Source: G965247265 sp965247265 (GTDB taxonomy: Bacteria > Pseudomonadota > Gammaproteobacteria > UBA4575). Taken from it: a DNA stretch of 64,000 bases. The position numbers and the translations under genes were made by a program. Where the stretch lies: contig OZ252002.1 of NCBI GenBank assembly GCA_965247265.1, forward strand, positions 558,001 through 622,000, in the 5' to 3' direction. The notes below the pieces were generated by a model. It did no database searches. It had not been told where the DNA came from and worked only from the letters and a program-made list of their open reading frames with translations. Below, in pieces: positions 1-8,331 of the stretch (position 1 is the stretch's first letter; the number at the start of each line of letters is the position of its first letter).

Positions 1-149
1 ATAATGTATTTGCACGTTTGCTTCAACAAAAAATAATGATTAAAAATGTTTCGGACAATCACTTATTAGTGAACTGTTTGCGCGTGACAGTAGGCACTGA
101 AAAAGAAAATGAAATTTTCATAGGTGCACTTAAGCAATCATTAAGCTAG
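1..149 (+). CDS. hisC: Histidinol-phosphate aminotransferase, C-terminal end (partial)
   Basis: Reading from base 3 gives 48 codons ending in TAG at 147-149. The translated tail contains NCLRVTVGTEKENE, matching the conserved C-terminal strand of histidinol-phosphate aminotransferases (family pattern NxLRITVGTxEEN). This is the PLP enzyme that converts imidazole-acetol phosphate to histidinol phosphate in histidine synthesis. The lysine and cofactor site lie off the window, so only the end is seen. It converges on the DegS-like gene with only 4 bases between the stops. Confidence 0.8.
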   Translation, partial: NVFARLLQQKIMIKNVSDNHLLVNCLRVTVGTEKENEIFIGALKQSLS

Positions 150-153
150 CTGT

Positions 154-1302
154 TTAGTGATACACAGGGCGTTGTGTAATGTTGGCTTGCAACTGAAATT
201 CTTTGCCTCTGCGTAAACCAACAATATTCACAACATCGCCAGGTTTACGGCTGGCAATTTCATTTTGAATTGTTTTAGCATCTTGAGGATGGTAACCGGC
301 AAATTTTAATATAATGTCTCCCGGTAAAATACCTGCTTTGTAAGCAGGACTGTTTCGTACAACCCCAGCAACTAATACACCTGATAGATTTTCAAGCCCA
401 AAAGATTCGGCTAATTGTTGCGAGATATCTTGTAAATCTAACCCTAGCCAACCACGTATAACTCTTCCATGTTCAATAATTTGTGTCATTACATCAGTGG
501 CAATGCCGATGGGGATAGCAAAACCAATGCCTTGATAGCCTCCCGATCTAGAAAATATTGCCGTGTTGATCCCTACAAGCTCTCCATACGCATTAATTAA
601 TGCACCTCCAGAATTCCCAGGATTAATTGCAGCATCGGTTTGAATAAAATTTTCAAACGTATTAATTCCTAAACGATCTCTACCTGTCGCGCTCACAATT
701 CCTTGTGTAACGGTTTGTCCAAAACCAAAAGGGTTGCCAATTGCTAAAACTACATCGCCGACTTGTAATTTAGATGAATCACTAATTACGATTTCTGGTA
801 AATTTTTAACATCAATCGTCAGCACAGCTAAATCGGTTTCAGGATCTGCTCCCAACACGTTAGCCTCAACCGTTGTTCCGTCGGCTAACAGTACGGCAAT
901 CTCATCTGCATTTTCGATAAGATGATAATTTGTCAGAATGTAACCTTGTACACTCATGATGACGCCAGAGCCTAGGCTCGTTTGAGAGCGCGGTTGTGGT
1001 TTGTTGGGTTCTCCAAAAAAACGACGAAATAAAGGGCTGTCTAATAAAGGCCTTCGGTTTGCAGTTACAAGCTTTGTTGTATAGATGTTAGCAACCGCAG
1101 GTGCGGCTCGTTTAACGGCTTGTGCATAGGAAACTGGACCATATCCTAAATTTTCTGGGCGGTCAGTTTGGTTTTCTAAAAATTCAATAACAGGTCTTTT
1201 GTCAATTATATGATTAGGCAAAATAATCACTAATAGCACGGCTGCTAATACGCCGACTACTATGGCTTGTAAGACAAATTGAAAGAGTTTGCGAATATTC
1301 AT
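154..1302 (-). CDS. degS: DegS/AlgW-like periplasmic serine protease (S1C, one PDZ)
   Basis: A 382-residue trypsin-fold protease with an N-terminal membrane anchor (about residues 8-30) instead of a cleavable signal. The triad is visible as H127 (TNYHLIEN), D157 (DPETDLAVL) and S231 (GNSGGAL). A single PDZ domain fills about residues 285-375. One PDZ plus an anchor is the DegS/AlgW layout rather than DegP/DegQ, which have two PDZ domains. In that family the PDZ senses unassembled outer-membrane porins and the protease cuts the anti-sigma factor RseA/MucA. The gene is divergent from the Nif3 gene with almost no spacer. Confidence 0.85.
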   Translation of the reverse strand: MNIRKLFQFVLQAIVVGVLAAVLLVIILPNHIIDKRPVIEFLENQTDRPENLGYGPVSYAQAVKRAAPAVANIYTTKLVTANRRPLLDSPLFRRFFGEPNKPQPRSQTSLGSGVIMSVQGYILTNYHLIENADEIAVLLADGTTVEANVLGADPETDLAVLTIDVKNLPEIVISDSSKLQVGDVVLAIGNPFGFGQTVTQGIVSATGRDRLGINTFENFIQTDAAINPGNSGGALINAYGELVGINTAIFSRSGGYQGIGFAIPIGIATDVMTQIIEHGRVIRGWLGLDLQDISQQLAESFGLENLSGVLVAGVVRNSPAYKAGILPGDIILKFAGYHPQDAKTIQNEIASRKPGDVVNIVGLRRGKEFQLQANITQRPVYH

Positions 1303-1349
1303 AGGTGCGCTACCCTATCATGAAGGCTACAAATAGTGATGTAACGCTG

Positions 1350-2108
1350 ATGGTGACTTTACAAAAACTTACACAGTACACAAATTCATTTTTGCAAATT
1401 GATTGCTTCAATGATTATTGTCCAAATGGCTTACAGGTTGAAGGTTCTGATAGTATTCAGAGAATTGTAACGGGAGTGACGGCAAGCCAAGCTTTGCTTG
1501 AAGCTGCATGTGATAAGAATGCAGATGCGGTGTTGGTTCATCATGGGTATTTTTGGAAAAATGATGATCCTCGAGTCATTGGTATGAAGCGCGCGCGTTT
1601 AAATACCTTATTAGTGAATAATATAAGTCTGCTAGCATACCATTTACCTTTAGATGCACATCCCGAAGTCGGTAATAATGTGCAACTAGCGCAATTATTA
1701 GGCATTCAAGTAGAAGATGAGCTGTCTACCAAGGCGCAGCCAGCTTGTGGAAGTGTGGGCTATTTTAAAAAAGCGATGGGTGCTGTTGAGGTAAAACAGC
1801 TTATTGAATCAAAACTGAATCACAGCTGCATTCATGTAGATGTAGGTTCTACACCCATAACTACCGTTGCTTGGTGCACGGGCGCTGGACAAGGATTCAT
1901 CGATATCGCTGCAGAAAAAAAATTAGATGCATATATTAGTGGTGAAATTTCAGAGCAGACTACCCATATTGCGCGTGAAGCGGGCATTCATTATTTTGCT
2001 GCAGGTCATCATGCAACCGAACGTTATGGTATTCAGGCATTGGGTGAGCATTTAGCAGGCGAATTTGATCTCGTGCATTCATTTGTAGATATCGATAACC
2101 CCGCATAA
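1350..2108 (+). CDS. Nif3/YbgI-family dinuclear metal protein
   Basis: About 252 residues of the Nif3-like fold (GTP cyclohydrolase 1 type 2/YbgI family). Metal-ligand motifs are visible: LVHHGYFW near the N-terminus, HLPLDAHPEVGNN in the middle and GHHATERYG near the end. The frame is open from 1305 with ATGs at 1305, 1320 and 1350. The last is preferred because family members begin at the equivalent of MVTLQKL, but no strong ribosome site distinguishes them. The biochemical role of the family is unsettled. It is divergent from degS, so their promoters must overlap each other's 5' ends. Confidence 0.8.
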   Translation: MVTLQKLTQYTNSFLQIDCFNDYCPNGLQVEGSDSIQRIVTGVTASQALLEAACDKNADAVLVHHGYFWKNDDPRVIGMKRARLNTLLVNNISLLAYHLPLDAHPEVGNNVQLAQLLGIQVEDELSTKAQPACGSVGYFKKAMGAVEVKQLIESKLNHSCIHVDVGSTPITTVAWCTGAGQGFIDIAAEKKLDAYISGEISEQTTHIAREAGIHYFAAGHHATERYGIQALGEHLAGEFDLVHSFVDIDNPA

Positions 2109-2308
2109 ATAAAGCATTTTTAGCAGGTGTACTTGACGAAATTTGGTTCTTGCGCCATCCTACGCGTCTTTTTTGAGTTGGCGGTCTCAAGAGGCGAGAG
2201 GTCGCTTATACAAAAGTTCTAAGAGCAAACATCAATTAATTATTCATTATACATATCAAATTAAGCTGACGTGGCTTCGTTAGCGGTTTGCGAGGAAAAT
2301 TTACTACC

Positions 2309-2911
2309 ATGGCAAATGACAAAATTGATCACGGACGACGCAAGGCGCTAACGAGTGGCGTTGCAATAGTTGGTGGTGTTGGTACAGCAGTAGCAACATG
2401 GCCTTTTCTGTCAAGCATGAATCCAAGCGCAAGTGCGCTTGCAGCCGGGGCACCTATTGAAATCGATGTAAGCAAAATGGAACACGGTCAGATATTACAG
2501 GATATTTGGCACCGTAAACCCGTGTGGATCATTCGGCGTACACCTGAGATGGTCCAAACTTTGAATAAATTAAAGTCTAAACTTCGTGATCCAAATTCAG
2601 ATGAGCAATCACAGCAACCTGCATTTGCGCAAAATGAGTATCGATCAATAAATGAAGAGTTCCTCGTTCTAATTGGTATTTGTACACACCTGGGTTGTTC
2701 GCCCGAATATAAGCCTGAGCCTGGTGAAACTGGAATGGGTTCGGGTTGGCTAGGTGGGTTTTATTGTGCCTGCCACGGTTCAAAATTCGATTTAGCTGGG
2801 AGGGTATATAAAAATGTGCCTGCAAATAAAAACCTTGAGGTTCCGCCATATCAATTTATAAGTGAAAAACGAATCTTGATTGGAGAAACAGAAAATGGGG
2901 CCGAGGCATGA
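2309..2911 (+). CDS. petA: Ubiquinol-cytochrome c reductase, Rieske iron-sulfur subunit
   Basis: A 200-residue Rieske protein of the cytochrome bc1 complex. It carries the [2Fe-2S] cluster that passes electrons from ubiquinol to cytochrome c1. The N-terminus has a twin-arginine type signal-anchor (GRRKAL followed by a hydrophobic stretch, about 15-35). Cluster motifs are CTHLGC (125-130) and CACHGS (153-158). By family homology C125, H127, C153 and H156 bind the cluster and C130-C155 form the disulfide. The ATG at 2309 is chosen over an in-frame TTG at 2288. It is the first gene of petABC and overlaps petB by 4 bases. Confidence 0.95.
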   Translation: MANDKIDHGRRKALTSGVAIVGGVGTAVATWPFLSSMNPSASALAAGAPIEIDVSKMEHGQILQDIWHRKPVWIIRRTPEMVQTLNKLKSKLRDPNSDEQSQQPAFAQNEYRSINEEFLVLIGICTHLGCSPEYKPEPGETGMGSGWLGGFYCACHGSKFDLAGRVYKNVPANKNLEVPPYQFISEKRILIGETENGAEA

Positions 2912-4332
2912 GTAGTGAGTCACAAGGTTTGATGGGATGGGTTGATGCCCGTTTCCCACTTACTAAAATGATTAAAGAGCATCTTAGTGAGTATTACGCA
3001 CCTAAAAACTTTAACTTTTGGTATTTATTTGGTTCGCTAGCACTTCTCGTGTTGGTGATACAAATTTTAAGTGGCATCTTTTTAACAATGCATTACAAGC
3101 CCGATGCAGCGTTAGCATTTGCATCCGTCGAACATATTATGCGAGATGTAAATTGGGGTTGGTTAATTCGTTACATGCATTCTACCGGTGCGTCATTCTT
3201 TTTCATTGTTGTGTATTTTCATATGTTTCGAGGATTAATGTATGGCTCATTTAAGAATCCTCGAGAGCTGATTTGGATATTTGGAATGTTGATATATGTC
3301 GCTTTAATGGCAGAGGCATTTATGGGTTATCTGCTTCCATGGGGAAATATGTCTTACTGGGGTGCGCAAGTTATTATCAACCTTTTTAACACCATACCTT
3401 TTGTGGGTGAAGCAATCTCTCAGTGGATCCGTGGTGATTTTGTAATTTCAGATGCAACCCTAAATCGATTTTTCGCCTTGCATGTGATAGCTGTGCCACT
3501 CGCATTATTAGGACTAGTAGTGGGACATATTTTGGCGCTGCATGAAGTAGGTTCCAATAACCCCGATGGTGTTGAAATCAAGAAAATCAAAGGTTCGGAC
3601 GGCACTCCATTAGATGGCATTCCATTTCATCCCTACTACACTGTTAAAGATATTTTTGGTGCGGTTGTATTTTTGGCAATTTTTTCTTTCGTAATGTTCT
3701 TTGTTCCTGAAATGGATGGGTACTTTTTAGAGCATGCCAATTTTGATCCTGCTAACCCTCTAAACACACCGGATCTTATTGCCCCTATATGGTATTTCAC
3801 ACCTTTTTATACAGTTCTAAGAGCAATTTCAAATCCATTTGGTGGGTTTGTTGCAATGGGGCTCGCGGTAGTCATTTTATTTTTCTTGCCATGGATTGAT
3901 CGCAATCCAGTAAAATCAATTCGCTATCGCAGCTTGTTATTCAAAATTAATCTAATTCTATTTGCGATAACATTTATTATTCTAGGTTATCTTGGTTTAA
4001 AGCCTGTCACACCCTTGTTTTCCCAGCTTGCATTACGATTCTCAGAGCTTTATTTCTTATTTTTCTTTGTATTGTGGGCATATAGCAGATCCCGTTCCGC
4101 AATGTTTTGGGTAGGCAGTTTTACAATTATTTTAAGTGGCTTTACTTTTTATGACATTTATCAACTTGGCGGCTTATGCTTTTATAATATGTATGTGCAG
4201 TGTCCAGACAATACAGGACTGGTATGGTTTACTTGGTTAATTACTGCTACGTATATGTTTGTCACATTGCTAATGCCTTGTTTTACAAATTGGCTGAATG
4301 ATAAAGAAGTACCTGATCGGGTGACATCATGA
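2908..4332 (+). CDS. petB: Ubiquinol-cytochrome c reductase, cytochrome b subunit
   Basis: A 474-residue multi-span membrane protein carrying the two b hemes and both quinone sites of the bc1 complex. Predicted heme ligands are H91/H105 in helix B and H192/H207 in helix D. The quinol-oxidation loop reads APIWYFTPFY, the PxWY form without the glutamate of PEWY. The C-terminal extension has several more hydrophobic segments. It starts in an ATGA overlap with petA and ends in another with petC, so the three genes are translationally coupled. Confidence 0.95.
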   Translation: MSSESQGLMGWVDARFPLTKMIKEHLSEYYAPKNFNFWYLFGSLALLVLVIQILSGIFLTMHYKPDAALAFASVEHIMRDVNWGWLIRYMHSTGASFFFIVVYFHMFRGLMYGSFKNPRELIWIFGMLIYVALMAEAFMGYLLPWGNMSYWGAQVIINLFNTIPFVGEAISQWIRGDFVISDATLNRFFALHVIAVPLALLGLVVGHILALHEVGSNNPDGVEIKKIKGSDGTPLDGIPFHPYYTVKDIFGAVVFLAIFSFVMFFVPEMDGYFLEHANFDPANPLNTPDLIAPIWYFTPFYTVLRAISNPFGGFVAMGLAVVILFFLPWIDRNPVKSIRYRSLLFKINLILFAITFIILGYLGLKPVTPLFSQLALRFSELYFLFFFVLWAYSRSRSAMFWVGSFTIILSGFTFYDIYQLGGLCFYNMYVQCPDNTGLVWFTWLITATYMFVTLLMPCFTNWLNDKEVPDRVTS

Positions 4333-5096
4333 AGATGTATACAAAAATATTTTTTGCAATAATTTTCGCAATTAATAACAATTCCATCTTTGCTGCTGGT
4401 GGTGGAAGTAGTCATGAGAAGTATGCTTTTGGAAAAGTAAAAATTGCATTGAAAAACAAAGCTTCGTTGCAGCGTGGTGCGAAATATTTTGTTAACTATT
4501 GTTTAAGTTGTCATCCCGCGCAGCATAGCCGGTATAAGCGTGTTGCAGATGACTTAGGCATTAGTGAAGAGTTGATGGTAGAAAACTTAATCTTCACTGG
4601 CCAAAAATTTGGCGACCTAATGACAGTTGCAATGAAACGAGAAGATGCTCAGGCTTGGTTTTTAGGAGTAGACCCGCCTGATCTAAGCACGCACGTACGT
4701 GCAATTGGTCCGCAAGCCGTCTACGAATATCTTAAATCTTTTTATATAGATAATTCACGGCCATTTGGCGTAAATAACGTACACTTGCCTAATACCGCCA
4801 TGCCGCACATACTTGCTGGCCTGCAAGGTTTGCAAGAGATTGTATATAAATCGAATACTGATAGTCATGGAAAAGAGACAAAAGAATTTGAAGAATTTAT
4901 TATCGTTCAACCTGGAACCCTCAATGAAGAAGCATACGAGAAAGTTGTTGTAGATATAGTTAATTTCTTGGCCTACTTAAGTGAACCTGCCCAATTGGTG
5001 CGTAAAAAAATTGGCGTTGGGGTTCTATTTTTTCTTGCAATTCTAGGCGTACTAGCTTACTTCATGAAACGAAATTATTGGAAAGATGTACATTAG
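4329..5096 (+). CDS. petC: Ubiquinol-cytochrome c reductase, cytochrome c1 subunit
   Basis: 255 residues. It has a signal peptide (about 1-22), one covalent heme site CLSCH (C58, C61, H62), a likely axial methionine at M158 (NTAMPH) and a C-terminal membrane anchor (about 228-247) that holds the heme domain on the periplasmic face. It accepts electrons from the Rieske protein and passes them to soluble cytochrome c. Last gene of petABC. sspA follows after 46 bases, an order common in gammaproteobacteria. Confidence 0.95.
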   Translation: MKMYTKIFFAIIFAINNNSIFAAGGGSSHEKYAFGKVKIALKNKASLQRGAKYFVNYCLSCHPAQHSRYKRVADDLGISEELMVENLIFTGQKFGDLMTVAMKREDAQAWFLGVDPPDLSTHVRAIGPQAVYEYLKSFYIDNSRPFGVNNVHLPNTAMPHILAGLQGLQEIVYKSNTDSHGKETKEFEEFIIVQPGTLNEEAYEKVVVDIVNFLAYLSEPAQLVRKKIGVGVLFFLAILGVLAYFMKRNYWKDVH

Positions 5097-5142
5097 TACA
5101 CTGTGATAATTAAATTAAAATCCTCATAACAAAGAGAGTCCC

Positions 5143-5772
5143 ATGGCTTTGGTAGCAAACCGCCGGTCTGGCATGACATTATTTTCTGATCCACGTTGTT
5201 CACAGAGTCATCGTACGCGGATTGTATTAGCAGAAAAAGATATAGCAGTTGATGTTGTTCAAATAGAACCAAATAATAAACCTGAAGATTTGCTCGATGT
5301 AAATCCATATAATTCAGTACCTACGTTAATTGATCGTGAGCTGGTGCTGTATGATGCGCGCGTAATCATGGAATATTTAGATGAGCGGTTCCCGCATCCA
5401 CCATTAATGCCAGTAGACCCGGTGTCGCGTTCAAAATCACGTTTAGCGTTGTACCATATTGAAAAAGACTGGTATGCACCATTAACGAGAATACGTTCTA
5501 GCAATTCTGAAGTGTCAGATCAGGCAAAAAGGAATTTACAAGAAAGCTTGTTATCAGCTGTTGAAGTTTTTAAAGTTAAGCCATACTTTTTGAGTGATGA
5601 ATTTAGTTTAGTCGATTGTAGCATCGCTCCAATTTTATGGAGGCTTCCAAGTTTTGGAATTAACTTAGGGTCATCTGCTAAACCCATACATCAATATACC
5701 GAACGCGTATTTGACCGGCCTTCTTTTAGAAGTAGTTTGTCTGAGGAAGAAGTTGAAATGTGGCCTGGTTAG
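5143..5772 (+). CDS. sspA: Stringent starvation protein A
   Basis: A 209-residue glutathione-S-transferase-fold protein. The thioredoxin-like half begins MTLFSDPRCSQSHRTRIVLA, followed by NPYNSVPTLIDRELVLYDARVIMEYL fragments typical of SspA. In the family it binds RNA polymerase during starvation and has no transferase activity. A weak AAAGAGAG ribosome site precedes the ATG. It lies between petC and sspB, as in many proteobacteria. Confidence 0.92.
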   Translation: MALVANRRSGMTLFSDPRCSQSHRTRIVLAEKDIAVDVVQIEPNNKPEDLLDVNPYNSVPTLIDRELVLYDARVIMEYLDERFPHPPLMPVDPVSRSKSRLALYHIEKDWYAPLTRIRSSNSEVSDQAKRNLQESLLSAVEVFKVKPYFLSDEFSLVDCSIAPILWRLPSFGINLGSSAKPIHQYTERVFDRPSFRSSLSEEEVEMWPG

Positions 5773-5842
5773 TTATTTTTTACCGCAGTAATATGCTTTT
5801 TTAAAATTGTATTAATAATTTGAGTTTGCATAAACTCCTGTC

Positions 5843-6226
5843 ATGACTCCTAGTCGACCTTATCTGATACGTGCCATGTACGAGTGGATTGTAGATAATG
5901 GTATGATGCCGCATATCCTTGCCGACGCAAAAAACGATGTTGTTAAAATTCCACATCAATATGAAGAAAACGGAAAAATCGTTCTAAATATTAGTCCAAC
6001 CGCTGTAAAAGCACTTGATCTAGGTCAAGACGCTGTAAGTTTTGAAGCAAGATTTGATGGTAGCCCTATGGAAGTGATCATCCCTAATGAATATGTTTTG
6101 GCAATTTATACGCGTGAAAATGGACAAGGCATGATGTTTGCGGATGAAGATAATCTTCCTCCTGGCAATGGGGCAGACGACGGTTCATCAAAACCTAAGC
6201 GCCCTCATTTGCGAGTCGTTAAATAG
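5843..6226 (+). CDS. sspB: ClpXP adaptor SspB
   Basis: 127 residues. The substrate-binding domain fills about residues 1-105 (RPYLIRAMYEWIVDNG, then NISPTAVKALDLG). A flexible acidic linker follows and then a short C-terminal ClpX-binding tail, PHLRVVK. In the family it tethers ssrA-tagged proteins to ClpXP. It lies 70 bases after sspA, and the macrodomain gene follows after 18 bases. Confidence 0.93.
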   Translation: MTPSRPYLIRAMYEWIVDNGMMPHILADAKNDVVKIPHQYEENGKIVLNISPTAVKALDLGQDAVSFEARFDGSPMEVIIPNEYVLAIYTRENGQGMMFADEDNLPPGNGADDGSSKPKRPHLRVVK

Positions 6227-6244
6227 TAATAGTCACTTTATTTA

Positions 6245-6751
6245 ATGATTAAAGTTTTACAAGCAGATATAACAGCATTACATGTTGATGCAATTGTAAA
6301 TGCTGCAAATAATAGTTTGCTCGGTGGGGGGGGGATAGATGGAGTAATTCATCTTTCTGCGGGCACAGAGCTGTACAAATACAATAAAACTCTCGGCGGC
6401 TGTAAAACAGGTGATGCAAAGCTTTCTCCTGGTTTTAAATTACCTGCAAAATGGATAATCCACACTGTAGGTCCTGTATGGCAGGGTGGTGCTTCGAACG
6501 AGCCAGAATTATTAGGCCAATGTTATCAACGTACGTTTGAAGTCGCGTATTCCAATGACATTGAAACCTTAGCATTTCCTGCAATCAGTACTGGAGTATA
6601 TGGATATCCAAAAAAAGCTGCCGCAACAATTGCAATAGACAACATGCGACAATTTGAAAGTAAGTTTGAACTTGTAATAGCTTGTTGTTTTAGCGAAGTA
6701 GATGTTGAACTATATGAGCGTTTATTGGGTGACAACAGCCAGGCAGAATAA
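6245..6751 (+). CDS. Macrodomain protein (ADP-ribose hydrolase-like)
   Basis: A 168-residue single macrodomain similar to YmdB/MacroD. It shows the motifs NAANNSLLGGGGIDG (ADP-ribose distal site) and STGVYGYP (phosphate loop). Family members remove ADP-ribose from proteins or hydrolyse O-acetyl-ADP-ribose. The exact substrate cannot be read from sequence. It is on the same strand as sspAB and may be cotranscribed. Its 3' end overlaps the convergent broken gene on the minus strand. Confidence 0.88.
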   Translation: MIKVLQADITALHVDAIVNAANNSLLGGGGIDGVIHLSAGTELYKYNKTLGGCKTGDAKLSPGFKLPAKWIIHTVGPVWQGGASNEPELLGQCYQRTFEVAYSNDIETLAFPAISTGVYGYPKKAAATIAIDNMRQFESKFELVIACCFSEVDVELYERLLGDNSQAE

Positions 6752-7281
6752 ATGATATTGAATCAATATTGATGTGCATATTACTTTTTTTTCTTTTAAA
6801 ACGCTGAAAGCGTAATTTATATATGTTGCCGTCTGGTGCAACATTGTCTTTAACGACTAAATCACTTTTTTGTCCCTCTTCAGAGCGGGTAGAAAGCATA
6901 CGTGCTATATCATCATCTTGGCAAGCGATGGGGTCACTATCTTGTTTTCGATAATCTTCTGGTGTGCACGGTCTAAATCCTGGAAGAAAATTTGATTCAT
7001 AAACGGTATAGCTTTCAATTTTTTATTTTTTGTGATGAATTTTTCGTTATACTGGAAGTGTCAAGATCAAGTTGTTGAGTTTCTCGCGCACTTCTAAATT
7101 CACTATCTGTTGTAGGTTCTTTTTGTTGTGTAGTTGTATCCGCACGTTCTCTTGCGCTTCTAAAACTTTTATTAGAAGAAGAATTTTCACTTAAAAGAAT
7201 TAATTCAGAGCGAACCTCAACCGCAGCAACGTTGCAGGCTAATGTCAGAAAAAATAAGAGCGGATAAATGACACGTCCCAT
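6690..7281 (-). pseudogene. Frameshifted gene for an exported protein of unknown function
   Basis: Two adjacent minus-strand frames join into one plausible protein if one A is removed from the A6 run near 7021. The first part (7281-7015) starts MGRVIYPLLFFLTLAC, a signal peptide with a possible lipobox cysteine, and contains the motif FRSARE twice. The second part reads IESYTVYESNFLPGFRPCTPEDYR and continues to the stop at 6690, including IACQDDDIARML. GGAG stands about 7 bases ahead of the chosen ATG. An upstream in-frame ATG at 7299 is possible. No family is recognised. The shift could be real or a homopolymer error. The end overlaps the macrodomain gene by about 60 bases. Confidence 0.5.
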
Positions 7282-7368
7282 ATACGACTCCATGTTCAAA
7301 TGTGTACTTTCCGTAGCTCATATATATGATAAGTGTACGCTTGCCTAAACAACTCCACAATTATGATT

Positions 7369-8164
7369 ATGGTATTGACAAGTTAACTTTTTACACATCT
7401 ACGAATTCTAGAAAAAACGTATTCTATAACGCCGTTGCACATCTCCAAGACGCAAAGGCGTTCTCCCTAAGTTGATGAAAATGCTTAGCTGATACTAAAT
7501 GACGACCAAGATTGAAAAGATTATATACCGCTGCATGTGCACTTAAAAAACGTTGCGCTTGCTGCATCGATTTAAATCGGCGCATTCCTCGCTCTCGAAC
7601 TCGCGTCGGTTGATGCGAAAGCTCGGCTCGGTTATTAGCGTATTGAGAAGTATCGTGAATAGATTCTGGGATGAGTTCTCGATGTGCAACGCCATAGCTT
7701 CTTAACTTATCCGTGGCTATTTTTCTGGGTTCACTCCCATGGTTTCTTATCAGGCGCTTAAAAAAACGCTTGGCTGCAGCGCCATCTCTGCGTGATTGCA
7801 GAAACACATCAACTACTTCGCCATCCTGATTCACCGCGCGCCATAAATAATGTTGCTTACCATGAACTTTGACGAATACTTCATCTATGTAAAATGTATC
7901 ACCGTAGCCCTGGTGCTTTCGCTTCAATCGCCTGGCGTATTGAGGACCAAACTTATTACACCACATACGAATGGACTCATAACTGACTTCAATCCCGCGT
8001 TCAGCTAATAGATCTTCGATGTCCCGATGACTGACGTTGAAGCGATAGTAGAGCCAGACGGCATATTGAATAATTTCAGATGGAAATCGGTGACGTTTAT
8101 ACAAGCTTTTTGATTTATTCATCCAGTAATTGTCGCCCAGATGCGTTTAACTTGTCAGTACCAT
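7369..8164 (-). mobile_element. IS6-family insertion sequence
   Basis: The transposase gene is bounded by imperfect inverted repeats. The left end is ATGGTATTGACAAGTTAA at 7369-7386. The right end at 8147-8164, read in reverse complement, is ATGGTACTGACAAGTTAA, with one difference. Total length is about 0.8 kb, normal for IS6. The flanking bases do not form a clear 8-bp target duplication, so the copy may have rearranged. Its right end truncates a small secreted-protein gene. Confidence 0.8.
7424..8122 (-). CDS. IS6-family transposase
   Basis: 232 residues, intact. It has an N-terminal helix-turn-helix (about 30-60, VSHRDIEDLLAERG) and a DDE catalytic core with D80 (YIDEVFV), D138 (ATDKLRSY) and E167 (NNRAELSHQPT). 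This follows the IS6 pattern NNRAExSHQPTRxRERxMRxFKS. It catalyses replicative transposition with cointegrate formation in this family. It sits centrally within the inverted repeats and nothing in it looks disrupted. Confidence 0.92.
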   Translation of the reverse strand: MNKSKSLYKRHRFPSEIIQYAVWLYYRFNVSHRDIEDLLAERGIEVSYESIRMWCNKFGPQYARRLKRKHQGYGDTFYIDEVFVKVHGKQHYLWRAVNQDGEVVDVFLQSRRDGAAAKRFFKRLIRNHGSEPRKIATDKLRSYGVAHRELIPESIHDTSQYANNRAELSHQPTRVRERGMRRFKSMQQAQRFLSAHAAVYNLFNLGRHLVSAKHFHQLRENAFASWRCATAL

Positions 8165-8239
8165 TTTTTCTGTTAATACCTGCCCAACAATTAGCTGTAT
8201 AAATAAAAATAATGTAAAAAGTTTTAATGTATTTCTCAT
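8147..8239 (-). pseudogene. 5' remnant of a secreted-protein gene cut by the IS
   Basis: From the ATG at 8239 the minus strand encodes MRNTLKLFTLFLFIQLIVGQ, a typical signal peptide, and then runs into the IS end. The terminal AAGTTAA of the inverted repeat supplies the stop. The rest of the gene is not visible on the other side of the element. What the gene encoded is unknown. Confidence 0.5.
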
Positions 8240-8331
8240 AGTTAATTTTTATGACAATCACTAATAACTATTAGAGATAAAATTTTAAAAAAGTTCAAAT
8301 TAATTTATTGTGCTTTTAATGAAATTTATAT

